A stretch of 64,000 nt of DNA from Rhodococcus qingshengii JCM 15477 (GTDB lineage: Bacteria; Actinomycetota; Actinomycetes; Mycobacteriales; Mycobacteriaceae): positions 1,160,501 through 1,224,500 of the forward strand of contig NZ_CP096563.1 in the NCBI RefSeq assembly GCF_023221595.1, written 5' to 3'. Shown piece after piece: positions 1 to 8,069 of the stretch. A model generated the notes under the pieces. It saw only the letters and a program-made list of their open reading frames with translations, was not told the DNA's origin and ran no database searches. Position 1 is the stretch's first letter, and each line of letters opens with the position of its first letter. The translations under genes and the position numbers were made by a program.

Positions 1-453
1 GAGGTCTGGGCCGACACCGACGGCGCCGTCGACATCTTCGTGTCCGGCATCGGCACCGGCGGCACCATCACCGGCGTCGGACGCACCCTTCGCAAGTACA
101 AGCCCGAGGTTAAGATCGTGGGCGTCGAGCCCATCGACTCGCCGATCCTCAACGGTGGCCAGCCCGGCCCCCACAAGATCCAGGGAATCGGCGCGAACTT
201 CGTGCCCGACGTCCTCGATCGCGAGATCTACGACGAGATCATCGACGTCTCGTTCCCCGATTCCATCGAGGTCGCTCGCGCACTCGGCACCAAGGAAGGC
301 ATCCTGGGCGGCATCTCGTCCGGCGCCATCGTCTGGGCAGCACTCGAGTTGGCGAAGCGTCCGGAAAACGCCGGCAAGCTGATCGTGGCTGTCGTGTGCG
401 ACTTCGGCGAGCGTTACATCTCCACCCCGCTGTTCGAACACATCCGGGACTGA
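1..453 (+). CDS. cysK: Cysteine synthase A (O-acetylserine sulfhydrylase), 5' truncated
   Basis: The window opens inside this gene: the frame is open from base 1 and ends at TGA 451-453, giving the C-terminal 150 residues. The enzyme makes L-cysteine from O-acetylserine and sulfide in the cytoplasm using pyridoxal phosphate. The phosphate-binding loop [14 protein letters not shown] is visible at the start, and [11 protein letters not shown] further on is the conserved C-terminal cofactor-contact segment. The full family length is about 310 residues, so roughly half is missing. cysE begins 6 bases after the stop, giving the usual cysK-cysE operon in which the two products can form the cysteine synthase complex. 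Confidence 0.96.
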   Translation, partial: EVWADTDGAVDIFVSGIGTGGTITGVGRTLRKYKPEVKIVGVEPIDSPILNGGQPGPHKIQGIGANFVPDVLDREIYDEIIDVSFPDSIEVARALGTKEGILGGISSGAIVWAALELAKRPENAGKLIVAVVCDFGERYISTPLFEHIRD

Positions 454-458
454 GACTT

Positions 459-1037
459 GTGAGTATCCTCGGGACAATTCGCGAGGACCTGCAGGCTGCG
501 CGCGGTCAGGATCCTGCCGCGCGCAGCAATGTGGAGAACGCGCTCGTTTATTCAGGGCTGCATGCTATTTGGGCGCATCGGGTTGCACATCGCATGTGGG
601 CCGTCCCTGCGCTACGCGGCCCGGCGCGAGTGCTCTCGCAGCTGACACGCTTCGTCACCGGCATCGAGATTCATCCCGGTGCCACCATCGGTCGGCGGTT
701 TTTCATCGATCACGGCATGGGCGTCGTGATCGGGGAGACGGCCGAGGTCGGTAACGACGTGATGCTCTATCACGGCGTCACTCTCGGTGGTCGCTCGCTC
801 GAGCAGGTCAAGCGTCACCCGACGCTGGGAGACCGGGTCACCGTCGGCGCTGGTGCCAAGATCCTCGGACCTGTCGTCATCGGTGAAGGTAGCGCTATCG
901 GCGCCAATGCCGTTGTCACCAGAGATGTTCCGGCCGAATCCATCGCGACGGGTATCCCGGCGGTGGCGCGGCCACGGACCACCAAGGAAAAACTGGTGGA
1001 CCCGAACAGCTACATCGATCCGGCGATGTACATCTGA
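459..1037 (+). CDS. cysE: Serine O-acetyltransferase
   Basis: It acetylates L-serine with acetyl-CoA to give O-acetylserine, the substrate of CysK just upstream. I place the start at GTG 459 ([14 protein letters not shown]), right after the cysK stop; a frame extending upstream would overlap cysK and lacks family character. The 192-residue product has the short actinobacterial form: a helical N-terminus, then left-handed beta-helix hexapeptide repeats from about residue 65 ([55 protein letters not shown]). The catalytic His/Asp region lies in [11 protein letters not shown]. Translational coupling with cysK is likely. Confidence 0.95.
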   Translation: MSILGTIREDLQAARGQDPAARSNVENALVYSGLHAIWAHRVAHRMWAVPALRGPARVLSQLTRFVTGIEIHPGATIGRRFFIDHGMGVVIGETAEVGNDVMLYHGVTLGGRSLEQVKRHPTLGDRVTVGAGAKILGPVVIGEGSAIGANAVVTRDVPAESIATGIPAVARPRTTKEKLVDPNSYIDPAMYI

Positions 1038-1051
1038 AGCACTCCTTCTTC

Positions 1052-1086
1052 GATGGCCACCCTCGTGTAGACGGCGGGTGGCCATC
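1052..1086. terminator. Convergent hairpin between cysE and the 1096-1398 gene
   Basis: The perfect inverted repeat GATGGCCACCC / GGGTGGCCATC has a 13-base loop. It lies between two convergent genes and can serve both strands, although there is no strong T-tract. Confidence 0.7.
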
Positions 1087-1095
1087 GGCGTCGGC

Positions 1096-1398
1096 TCAGG
1101 CTCGCGTCAGGTGCCACCCGCGACGTCCCAGTACGACGGCCGTCGCAGCGCCCAATGCTGCTCCGATCAAGGGATAGCAGGCCAGGACGAGCCAGCGCGG
1201 TCCGTCTAAGGGTTCGTAGGCGGTGGCTATTGTCGACTCGTAGTCCCGAGCCATCTGCACGTCCCGGAACGGTACGTAGGAGCCCTGATAGACGATGGTC
1301 TCGTCAGGGCTGGTCATCACGTCGATCAGACTGCCCACCAGGGGAATTCCCCCGACGACAAATCCCAGAACCGCCAGAATCACGATCAGTGTGCGCAT
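1096..1398 (-). CDS. Small two-helix membrane protein, unknown function
   Basis: 100 residues. An N-terminal hydrophobic segment (residues 3-25, LIVILAVLGFVVGGIPLVG) and a second at about 69-92 (LVLACYPLIGAALGAATAVVLG) flank a polar central loop of about 45 residues, probably extracytoplasmic. I do not recognise a family. It lies 28 bases after the cation-efflux gene on the same strand, so it is probably the last gene of the hydrolase-CDF operon and is followed by the 1052-1086 hairpin. Start ATG at 1398. Confidence 0.7.
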   Translation of the reverse strand: MRTLIVILAVLGFVVGGIPLVGSLIDVMTSPDETIVYQGSYVPFRDVQMARDYESTIATAYEPLDGPRWLVLACYPLIGAALGAATAVVLGRRGWHLTRA

Positions 1399-1426
1399 CG
1401 CCCGAGCCTATCGCCCGGCCGGAAGT

Positions 1427-2374
1427 TCAGACTGTGATCGACGGTTCTTCGGGGGTCGAGAGGGTCAGGATCGCCCGCACGACACGTGGGCTCTGCTCGA
1501 GTGAGCGCTCGAGTTCGCGCAACGTGTGGGCCACACGGGATTCCGCGTAGTCACCGACCAGGTCGACGCTGGCCACCAGGTAGACCTGTCGCGGCCCGAG
1601 GTATTCCATACGCAGGAACGTGATTCGGTTGATCTCGGGCAGTTGGGTGAGAGCTTCGATGGCTGCTGCCCGCAGCGTCGGTGAGGCCTCTTCGCCGACC
1701 AGGAAGCGGCGGTTCCGATCTATCAGAATGATTGCGATGACCCCGAGGAGAATGCCGACGAAGATGGAGCCGAGGGCGTCGGGGACGGGTGAACCGGTGA
1801 CCTGGTGCAACAGAACACCGACGAACGCGATGACCAAACCGATAAGTGCCGCAGCATCTTCGGCGAACACGGCCCGAGTCGTCGGGTCGGATGTGTTGAG
1901 TGCCTGGGTCATGACGTCGCGGTTCACGGCGGACGCTTCGTTTCGGAGTTGTTTGTACGCCTGCCGGAACGAGATGCCTTCGAGGATGAACGAGACGCCG
2001 AGGACGGCGTAGGCGACACCGAAGTCGGACGCCGGTTCGGAATGGAACAGTTCCTGGATGCCATGGGTGATCGAGACACCCGCGCCGAGTGCAAACAGTC
2101 CGAGGGCGGCGAACATCGACCAGATGTAGGCCTCCCGGCCGTAGCCGAGTGGCTGGTCTCGGTCGGGAACCCTTTTCGAGCGGCGGTTCGCGATCAGCAG
2201 CAGCACTTCGTTGCCGGTATCGGCCCAGGAGTGGGTGGCCTCTGCGACCATCGATGCAGATCCGGTGACGATGGCGGCCGCCGTCTTGGCACCGGCGATC
2301 AGCGCGTTCGCCGCAAACGCCAGTACGACTGTCGTGGTGCTCTCGTCGGCCGATGCTTCCGTTTCGGTGCTCAC
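1427..2374 (-). CDS. Cation diffusion facilitator (CDF/SLC30) family transporter
   Basis: A 315-residue membrane transporter that would export divalent metal ions by proton antiport. The first helices (VLAFAANALIAGAKTAAAIVTG) are followed by the TM2 motif HSWAD, the metal-binding HxxxD of this family. In TM5 the equivalent segment reads FAEDAAALIG, so the usual His is replaced while the Asp is kept. That resembles the ZnT9-like branch and may alter metal choice or activity. A C-terminal cytoplasmic domain follows (EINRITFLRMEYLGPRQVYL). GTG start at 2374, 11 bases after the hydrolase stop. Confidence 0.88.
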   Translation of the reverse strand: MSTETEASADESTTTVVLAFAANALIAGAKTAAAIVTGSASMVAEATHSWADTGNEVLLLIANRRSKRVPDRDQPLGYGREAYIWSMFAALGLFALGAGVSITHGIQELFHSEPASDFGVAYAVLGVSFILEGISFRQAYKQLRNEASAVNRDVMTQALNTSDPTTRAVFAEDAAALIGLVIAFVGVLLHQVTGSPVPDALGSIFVGILLGVIAIILIDRNRRFLVGEEASPTLRAAAIEALTQLPEINRITFLRMEYLGPRQVYLVASVDLVGDYAESRVAHTLRELERSLEQSPRVVRAILTLSTPEEPSITV

Positions 2375-2384
2375 GATTCTCAGG

Positions 2385-3323
2385 CTAGGCGGGTGACGAC
2401 GGTTTCGTGCGGTGACGCTCGGCGACGGAGTGCAGCAGTGTGGCGACGGCGTCGTGGAACTGCGTCAGGCCCGGCTCTTCGACGGGAAAGTGCCCGCACC
2501 CGTCCAGCATCACGAATTCGGTGGGTGCGTTGATGCGGCGGAGGAACTGCAGGCTCAGTTCGGGTGGCGTCCATCGGTCGTCGGCCGGGTGGGTGAGCAG
2601 AACGGGCGTCGTCCGAAATGCTTCGGGTGCGGTGTGGTCGAACGAGAAGTAGCTGCTGAGGAATCCGAGTGGCACCCGAACACCGCCACCGCGCGGATCG
2701 GTTGCGCACAGCGTTGCGAGCTCCCGATTGCTGCTCATGTTCGCCACGTCGGCGACCCAACGGATGGGCACGCGGATACGGCCCACCAGTCGTTCGGTGC
2801 GCCGCATCAGGGGAGCGCCGTAGACACCCATCGGGCCGAACCGCGCCGCGGCAGCTCTGGCCGATGGATCCGAGGGATCGAGCAGGCAGGTAGCGACGAC
2901 GGCGTCGGCCAGACCGGTCCGCGCGGCTACCTCGTAGGCCAGCAGACCGCCGATGCTGGCTCCCAACAACACCAGCGGCCGATCGTCGGCTGCCTTCTCG
3001 GCCCGGACGAGATCGCAGAGGAGATCGACCCACTGCTCGTACCGGACGCCGGCGGGATCGGCTACGACGGTGTCGCCGTACAGCGGAAGGTCAGGGAAGA
3101 GGACTTCGGCTCCGAGTTTCACGCCGATCCCGGCGAACGGCCACAACGCGCCCGAGTAGCCGCCGGCGCCGTGGATGCCGAGAACACGAACCGGCGCGTC
3201 TGGAACCACGGCCCGTGCGACGTGGACGGTGTTGCCGTTCCACTCCCACCACGTCGGGGTCGGCGCCGGCATGTGGTCGGTGTACCGGTCGGGCATAAAC
3301 TTCGAGTAATTGGCGCTGGTCAC
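2385..3323 (-). CDS. Alpha/beta hydrolase
   Basis: 312 residues with the alpha/beta-hydrolase fold. The oxyanion segment GIHGAGGYSG and the nucleophile elbow LLGASIGGLLAYE (G-A-S-I-G) are visible. The late TPVLLTHPADDRWTP supplies the acid and LDGCGHFPVEEPG the catalytic His. Substrate unknown. It heads a reverse-strand run with the CDF transporter and a small membrane protein, and is divergent from the TetR gene at 3376, a likely regulator. The start is uncertain: GTG 3323, or ATG codons at about 3296 and 3272 (MPAPTPTWWEW). Confidence 0.85.
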   Translation of the reverse strand: MTSANYSKFMPDRYTDHMPAPTPTWWEWNGNTVHVARAVVPDAPVRVLGIHGAGGYSGALWPFAGIGVKLGAEVLFPDLPLYGDTVVADPAGVRYEQWVDLLCDLVRAEKAADDRPLVLLGASIGGLLAYEVAARTGLADAVVATCLLDPSDPSARAAAARFGPMGVYGAPLMRRTERLVGRIRVPIRWVADVANMSSNRELATLCATDPRGGGVRVPLGFLSSYFSFDHTAPEAFRTTPVLLTHPADDRWTPPELSLQFLRRINAPTEFVMLDGCGHFPVEEPGLTQFHDAVATLLHSVAERHRTKPSSPA

Positions 3324-3375
3324 CTACACAATTCTCGGTATCGGCGTCGCGGCTGACAACTCGCATCGGAGGACC

Positions 3376-3984
3376 GTGTCGACTCGGCGGAAAAGGCCCT
3401 CCCAGCAGCGCTCGAGGGCTACCTACGACGCGATCCTGGAGGCAGCTACTCGCGTTTTCGCTTCGGAAGCCATGGCAGCGACCACCAACCGGATCGCTGA
3501 CGAAGCAGGGGTGTCGGTGGGCTCGCTCTACCAGTATTTCGGCGACAAGTACGAGATCCTCTCGGAGTTGGCGAACCGTCACGTGAGTGCTGCGCGGGAG
3601 AGTTTTGCGCTCTGCCTTGCCGACATCGTCGAGCGTGAGCTCACCCCGGAGGAGGCCGTCCGGATGTTGGTGGAGTGCGCGGTCGAAGTGAACAGTAAGC
3701 CGCGAGAGTTCTTTCACCTGCTCTACGATCAGGTTCCGCGTACGCGTGAGCTCATCGAGCAGGTCGAAGAAATGAATCGTCAACTGGTACTAGGCTTTTC
3801 GGAGCGACTCCAGAGCCACGGTTTCAGTGCGGAGGATGCGTTGTTGACGTCGCGGCTGACCGTGACTGCCGTGGACAGTCAGGTGCATCGGGTTGTGCTG
3901 GAATCGGATTCACCCGAAGAACTTCGAGTGCGAACGGAAGCCGTCGTACGGCACGCGAGATCGATGATCGGGTCGCAACCTTGA
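3376..3984 (+). CDS. TetR-family transcriptional regulator
   Basis: 202 residues. The N-terminal helix-turn-helix covers about residues 12-60: AILEAATRVFASEAMAATTNRIADEAGVSVGSLYQYFGDKYEILSELANRH, shown here only by key pieces such as TTNRIADEAGVSVGS and LYQYFGDK. A variable ligand domain follows. I chose GTG 3376 because GGAGGA sits 5 bases upstream; a longer frame from 3310 would overlap the divergent hydrolase start. The divergent arrangement suggests it represses the hydrolase-CDF operon and itself, but I see no obvious palindrome. Confidence 0.9.
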   Translation: MSTRRKRPSQQRSRATYDAILEAATRVFASEAMAATTNRIADEAGVSVGSLYQYFGDKYEILSELANRHVSAARESFALCLADIVERELTPEEAVRMLVECAVEVNSKPREFFHLLYDQVPRTRELIEQVEEMNRQLVLGFSERLQSHGFSAEDALLTSRLTVTAVDSQVHRVVLESDSPEELRVRTEAVVRHARSMIGSQP

Positions 3985-3999
3985 TCCGGTGTCGAGAAT

Positions 4000-4125
4000 G
4001 GTGACCGCGGTCCGTTATGGTTCTGACGTCATCATCGAGGTAATGGGAAGTCGGTGCAATTCCGGCGCGGTCCCGCCACTGTGAGGTCGTCCCTGCGTCG
4101 ACCGTAGCCAGATACCACCCTCGTT
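4000..4125 (+). promoter_or_regulatory. Cobalamin (adenosylcobalamin) riboswitch
   Basis: The conserved core is present: GGGAAGTCGGTGCAATTCC at about 4046-4064, then CGGTCCCGCCACTGTG at 4068-4083, and a B12-box-like GTAGCCAGATACC at about 4105-4117. This matches the established cobalamin riboswitch layout. It ends about 12-20 bases before the permease start codon, so control by hiding the ribosome-binding site is plausible. Cobalamin should shut off the downstream four-gene operon. The outer limits are approximate. Confidence 0.9.
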
Positions 4126-4136
4126 GACGTTGTGTC

Positions 4137-5261
4137 ATGCCACGAGGATGGATCGGTCACACCATGAATGCTGTTGGCGGAGCTCTGTCTCCACCTACCC
4201 ACCTGCCTGCGCCGAAGGCTGGTGCACCGCGAGGACGACTCGGTCCGGGTATCGTGCTGCCCGCTCTGGTGATCGTCACCGTGCTCTCTGCTGTGTGCGC
4301 GTTGGCGTTCGGATCCGAGATGCTCCCCGTGTCCACTGTGGTGGACGTGGTGCACTCGCGCTTCGGAGGCCCACCCGTCACGCGTTCCGAACTTGCGATC
4401 GTGTGGGGGATCAGAGCACCTCGGGTACTGCTCGGTCTGGCCGTCGGCGCTGGTCTTGCCGTCGCCGGCGCGGTGGTGCAAACCCTCGTCCGTAACGCTC
4501 TCGCCGATCCCCACCTGCTGGGAGTGTCGTCCGGCGCGAGTGTCGGTGCCACCGCCGTCATCACCACCGGACTGTTCGCCGGCGCGGGAGTGTGGGCGCT
4601 CAGTTTCGGCGCGATGATCGGGGCGTTGGGAGCTGCGATTCTCGTCTTCACCATCGCGACGCTGCAAGGCGGTATCACTCCACTGCGATTGGTTCTGACC
4701 GGCACCGTTACCGCATCCGCCCTGTCGGCGATCGCGAGTTTTCTGGTGCTGCGTACCAATGATTCCCAGGCCGCGCAGTCCGTATTGTTCTGGCTCCTGG
4801 GAAGTTTGGCCGGGGCATCCTGGGACAAGTTGTGGGCGCCGGTCATCGTTGTGTTCCTGCTGACGGCAGCGGTGTTCGCGCTGCACGGTTGGCTGGACGC
4901 GCTGGCGGCCGGACCGGACGTCGCGGCTTCGCTCGGTATTCCCATCCGAACCCTGCGAAACGTGCTGTTCGGCGTGCTGGCAGCGTTGGTCGGCACGATG
5001 GTTGCGGTGTCCGGCGCGATTGCCTTCGTAGGCCTGGTCATACCGCACGTCACACGCATGCTTGTCGGAGCCAGACATCGAGTGGTGTTACCGGCGGCAG
5101 CACTGATCGGCGCGTCCTTCCTGGTGTGGGTCGACGTCGTGGCGCGGACCTCGTTGCGGCCGACCGAGATCCCGCTGAGCGTGGTGACCGGGGTGATCGG
5201 GGCCCCGCTGTTTCTCCTGCTTCTCGGCCGTCGGCGCTACCGATTCGGTGGCAGTTCGTGA
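4137..5261 (+). CDS. FecCD/BtuC-type ABC transporter permease, B12-regulated
   Basis: 374 residues, a multi-helix permease of the BtuC/FecCD family (iron-siderophore, heme or cobalamin uptake). Family signatures are visible: RAPRVLLGLAVGAGLAVAGAVVQ near residue 98, with NALADPHLLGVSSGA after it, then GAIAFVGLVIPHVTRMLVG before the last helices. The cobalamin riboswitch directly upstream makes a corrinoid the likely cargo. Its TGA overlaps the ATPase GTG. The start may be ATG 4137 or ATG 4164; neither has a strong ribosome-binding site, which fits riboswitch-controlled translation. Confidence 0.9.
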   Translation: MPRGWIGHTMNAVGGALSPPTHLPAPKAGAPRGRLGPGIVLPALVIVTVLSAVCALAFGSEMLPVSTVVDVVHSRFGGPPVTRSELAIVWGIRAPRVLLGLAVGAGLAVAGAVVQTLVRNALADPHLLGVSSGASVGATAVITTGLFAGAGVWALSFGAMIGALGAAILVFTIATLQGGITPLRLVLTGTVTASALSAIASFLVLRTNDSQAAQSVLFWLLGSLAGASWDKLWAPVIVVFLLTAAVFALHGWLDALAAGPDVAASLGIPIRTLRNVLFGVLAALVGTMVAVSGAIAFVGLVIPHVTRMLVGARHRVVLPAAALIGASFLVWVDVVARTSLRPTEIPLSVVTGVIGAPLFLLLLGRRRYRFGGSS

Positions 5262-6076
5262 GCGCCCGAGCCCTGGCGCTGACCGCGTCCGGAGTAGTTG
5301 TCCGCATCGACCGTCGAACCATCGTCAAAGGCGTCGACATCGCGGCCGACGCCGGTGCAGTAGTCGGCGTGGTTGGTCCGAACGGATCGGGCAAGTCGAC
5401 GTTCTTGCGTGCTCTCGCCGGTCTCGGGCCGATCGCCGGCGGTGACATTCGTGTCGGCGGCGACTCCGTGCACGCGATGCCCGCGCGGTCGCGGGCCAAA
5501 GCCATTTCCTTTGTGGCGCAGGAAGAGCAGAGTCCCGCCGATTTGTTGGTTCACGAGTACGTGAGTCTGGGCCGCACACCACATGCAAAGCCCTGGAGCG
5601 TCGGTGGAAAGCACGAGAATGCCGTCGTCGATCGTGCTCTGGGCGAGGTCGGAATGATCGAGCACCGGTTCTCTTCGATGGACACGCTTTCCGGCGGTGA
5701 GCGTCGGCGGGTGTTTCTCGCCCGAGGTCTCGCGCAGGACGCCGGTGTGCTCATCCTCGACGAGCCGACCAATCATCTCGACATCCGGCATCAACTCGAA
5801 CTGCTCGATCTGGTCCGGTCGTTGGACCGGACGGTGATCATGGCACTGCACGACCTCGATTTGGCTGCGGCAGTGTGCGATCGGGTGCTCGTGCTCGCGG
5901 ATGGAGTGGCCAGGGCGTTCGGACATCCATCCGACGTACTCACCACCTCGGTGGTGGCAACTGTTTTCGGCGTCGAGACTTTCGAACTCGTGAACCCCGC
6001 GACAGGCCGTTCACACCTCGTATTCGAATCACGAAATTCTCAACCACAACACACATTTTCGGAGAGTGCACTTTGA
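5258..6076 (+). CDS. ABC transporter ATPase, BtuD/FecE type
   Basis: 272 residues; energises the permease encoded just upstream. Walker A is GPNGSGKST at residues 40-48, the signature LSGGERRR is near 145, and Walker B is VLILDEPTNHLD, followed by the H-loop in MALHDLDLAAA. The GTG start (5258) overlaps the permease TGA as GTGA, the usual mark of translational coupling, which rules out the much longer upstream-open frame. Its own stop overlaps the TTG of the binding-protein gene. Confidence 0.93.
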   Translation: MSARALALTASGVVVRIDRRTIVKGVDIAADAGAVVGVVGPNGSGKSTFLRALAGLGPIAGGDIRVGGDSVHAMPARSRAKAISFVAQEEQSPADLLVHEYVSLGRTPHAKPWSVGGKHENAVVDRALGEVGMIEHRFSSMDTLSGGERRRVFLARGLAQDAGVLILDEPTNHLDIRHQLELLDLVRSLDRTVIMALHDLDLAAAVCDRVLVLADGVARAFGHPSDVLTTSVVATVFGVETFELVNPATGRSHLVFESRNSQPQHTFSESAL

Positions 6077-7134
6077 TACACGTCAAGACCCGCGCGTCGT
6101 TCGGTGCGGTTGTAGCCGCGACAGCGTTGTTGGCCGTGTCCGGATGCTCGGCAACCGCGCCCGTCGACGAAGCCGCGGACAAGACTTCGGTCACGCTGGA
6201 GAACTGCGGAACGGAAAGCACTTTCCAACTTCCGATCGAAAAGGTTGTTGCCACAAGCAATGCGGCCAATATCGGCACCATTCTCCGAGTCGGCGGTCTG
6301 GATCGTCTCGCTGCCGTCGTGTTGAACACGAACAACGACGCGGTCATGGAGTCGATGTTCGGCCCTGGAATTGCGGACGTCCCACACCTGGACGGAACGA
6401 TCACGATGGAGACGATTCTGGGTAAGCAGGCGGACCTGGTGGTCGGCTCCTACAGTGGCTTGTTCAAGGGCGCCTCCGGTGTGACGCCGGAATCGCTGCA
6501 GAGCAACAACATCGACTCATATGTGATCTCCGATAGTTGTCGGCAGAGTGCCGCAGCGGATTCCGCGCTCGGCACGATGGGTCCGTGGGATGCCCTTCGT
6601 GCGGACGTGACCAATTACGGAAAGCTGTTCGGAACCGAGGACACCGCCGCCGAGGCATTGACCGAATTGGATTCACGTTTGGCACGTCTGGAGTCCGCGC
6701 CAGATGCCGCCGACAAGCCGAAGGTTTTGATCTACGACAGCGGTGAAGAAGATCTGTACACCAGCGGAGGCAACGGAGCCCCCAACGGAATCATCGACGT
6801 CGCCGGGGGAACCAATGTGTTCGCCGACGTCGACAACACCTGGTTCAAAGCGAGCTGGGAGACCGTCGCGAAGTCAGAACCCGACGTCATCGTGATCATG
6901 GACTACAAGAGGAGCGCTGACGAAGTACAGGGCAAGATCGACGCGATCAAGAGCCGAGAAGGCCTACGCGATCTCGACGCCGTCAAGCAGAACCGTTTCG
7001 TCGTACTCCCGCTCGCCATGTTCACCAGTGGATTCCCCAATATCTACGGCGCGGAAGAGTTGCGCGCGAAGATCGAAGAGTTCGGGCTGGCTCCGTCGAG
7101 CAGCATCGACTGGACAACCGCGCCGTCGGCATGA
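6073..7134 (+). CDS. Corrinoid-type ABC substrate-binding lipoprotein (BtuF/FepB fold)
   Basis: 353 residues. The N-terminal signal ends in a lipobox, LLAVSGCS, with Cys25 as the lipidated residue, so the mature protein is anchored outside the membrane. The helical-backbone binding fold is shown by IEKVVATSNAANIGTILRVG early on and DVIVIMDYKRS and LPLAMFTSGFPN late. The start is TTG 6073 overlapping the ATPase TGA, with GGAGAG 6 bases upstream. With the preceding two genes it completes an uptake system; the riboswitch points to cobalamin or a precursor. The stop overlaps the next ATG (ATGA). Confidence 0.9.
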   Translation: MIHVKTRASFGAVVAATALLAVSGCSATAPVDEAADKTSVTLENCGTESTFQLPIEKVVATSNAANIGTILRVGGLDRLAAVVLNTNNDAVMESMFGPGIADVPHLDGTITMETILGKQADLVVGSYSGLFKGASGVTPESLQSNNIDSYVISDSCRQSAAADSALGTMGPWDALRADVTNYGKLFGTEDTAAEALTELDSRLARLESAPDAADKPKVLIYDSGEEDLYTSGGNGAPNGIIDVAGGTNVFADVDNTWFKASWETVAKSEPDVIVIMDYKRSADEVQGKIDAIKSREGLRDLDAVKQNRFVVLPLAMFTSGFPNIYGAEELRAKIEEFGLAPSSSIDWTTAPSA

Positions 7135-7832
7135 GCAACAACCGGTGCTCGCGTCGGGTGATTGTCGTACTGCGGCCGACCGTCAGCGGCCTCGACGAGT
7201 CGGCCGCGCGACGGATGTTCGACGCTGTTCAGGCGGGCACCGACGCCGACGTTTGCGTTGCGTACCTCGATGTCGCTTCGCCGAGCCTTCACGAGGAACT
7301 CGATCGAGCCCATGTCGATGACGTCGACAAGGTCGTGTTGATTCCAGTTGCGGTGCCGAGGGATCGGTACCTGCTCACGTGGACAAGCAAGGCGGTTGCG
7401 AACTGGCGCGAAACCCGAATCGACGCCGAACTGGAAGTGACGCTCCACGAATCGGAAACGCTCGAAGGTGCGGTGGCCGCGCAGTTGATCGACGAACTCG
7501 ACTCGGCGGGAAAGCCGATCACCGCGAGTCCGGCGTCATATCGCAGTCCGGCTTGGTCCGTGATCGAGCAGCACGATAGGCATCTGTTGGTGTGCAAGGG
7601 CCCTCGCTGTATGGCGTACGGAGCAGGACCGCTTCACCGGGCCATGAGTGCGGCGGCCAAAGGCACTTCGGCAAAGGTGACCGGAACCGGTTGTCTGAGC
7701 CCGTGCAACCTGGGCCCGTTGGTGATCGCGAACCCCGGTGGCACCTGGTTCGGTCATGTGGACGCCGGTGACGCTGAAGCATTGGTCGCAGGTCAGGAGA
7801 ATCAATTGGTGGATCACGTTCTGGACCGGTAG
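7131..7832 (+). CDS. CbiX-like chelatase domain fused to a [2Fe-2S] thioredoxin-like ferredoxin domain
   Basis: 233 residues in two parts. Residues 1-125 look like a CbiX/SirB-type chelatase half (VIVVLRPTVSG, then VDKVVLIPVAVPRDRYL), the fold that inserts Co2+ or Fe2+ into sirohydrochlorin. Residues 140-233 resemble the thioredoxin-like [2Fe-2S] family, with four cysteines in order at 155, 160, 188 and 192 (VCKGPRC and GCLSPCN). The typical chelatase active-site His pair is not obvious, so catalysis is uncertain. As last gene of the riboswitch operon, it probably acts on imported corrinoid or in cobalt handling. Start ATG 7131 overlaps the upstream TGA. Confidence 0.78.
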   Translation: MSNNRCSRRVIVVLRPTVSGLDESAARRMFDAVQAGTDADVCVAYLDVASPSLHEELDRAHVDDVDKVVLIPVAVPRDRYLLTWTSKAVANWRETRIDAELEVTLHESETLEGAVAAQLIDELDSAGKPITASPASYRSPAWSVIEQHDRHLLVCKGPRCMAYGAGPLHRAMSAAAKGTSAKVTGTGCLSPCNLGPLVIANPGGTWFGHVDAGDAEALVAGQENQLVDHVLDR

Positions 7833-7851
7833 ATATAGGTCGGCGAAACAG

Positions 7852-7888
7852 AGAACCCGCTGAGCGCGAAGTGCGCTCAGCGGGTTCT
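7852..7888. terminator. Bidirectional terminator
   Basis: The perfect 16-bp inverted repeat AGAACCCGCTGAGCGC / GCGCTCAGCGGGTTCT has a 5-base loop and is followed by GTTGT. It ends the B12 operon on the plus strand and can also end the small gene at 7900-8004 on the minus strand. Confidence 0.85.
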
Positions 7889-7899
7889 GTTGTCCTGTC

Positions 7900-8004
7900 T
7901 CAGGAACCGAAGGGAAGGGTTCCCGGCGGGATCTGGTATCCACTGCTGCCGACGGAGGCGCTGCCCCAGAGTGCGAGGAAAGCGTTGATGGCGTTGGTGA
8001 GCAT
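7900..8004 (-). CDS. Predicted 34-residue hydrophobic mini-protein
   Basis: The frame begins with ATG 8004 and ends at TGA 7900-7902. A good ribosome-binding site (AAAGGA) lies 7 bases upstream and a strong bidirectional terminator 12 bases downstream, which together support a real gene. The product starts MLTNAINAFLALWGSASVG and ends SSGYQIPPGTLPFGS. It has a short hydrophobic N-terminal half, a Gly/Ser/Pro-rich tail, no charged residue and no cleavable signal peptide. I do not recognise a family. It lies downstream of the aldehyde dehydrogenase operon on the same strand, separated by nested inverted repeats. It could be a mycomembrane-type mini-protein or a peptide with another role. Confidence 0.6.
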   Translation of the reverse strand: MLTNAINAFLALWGSASVGSSGYQIPPGTLPFGS

Positions 8005-8069
8005 ATGAATGTCCTTTGTGAGATGACTGATTCGTTTTCGACGGTACCGGGTGGATCTGTGGATTCGCT

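Noticed and set aside
5875..6072. Extended N-terminus of the corrinoid-binding lipoprotein
   Set aside because: It would lie inside the ATPase gene and bury the signal peptide; TTG 6073 with GGAGAG gives a proper lipoprotein.
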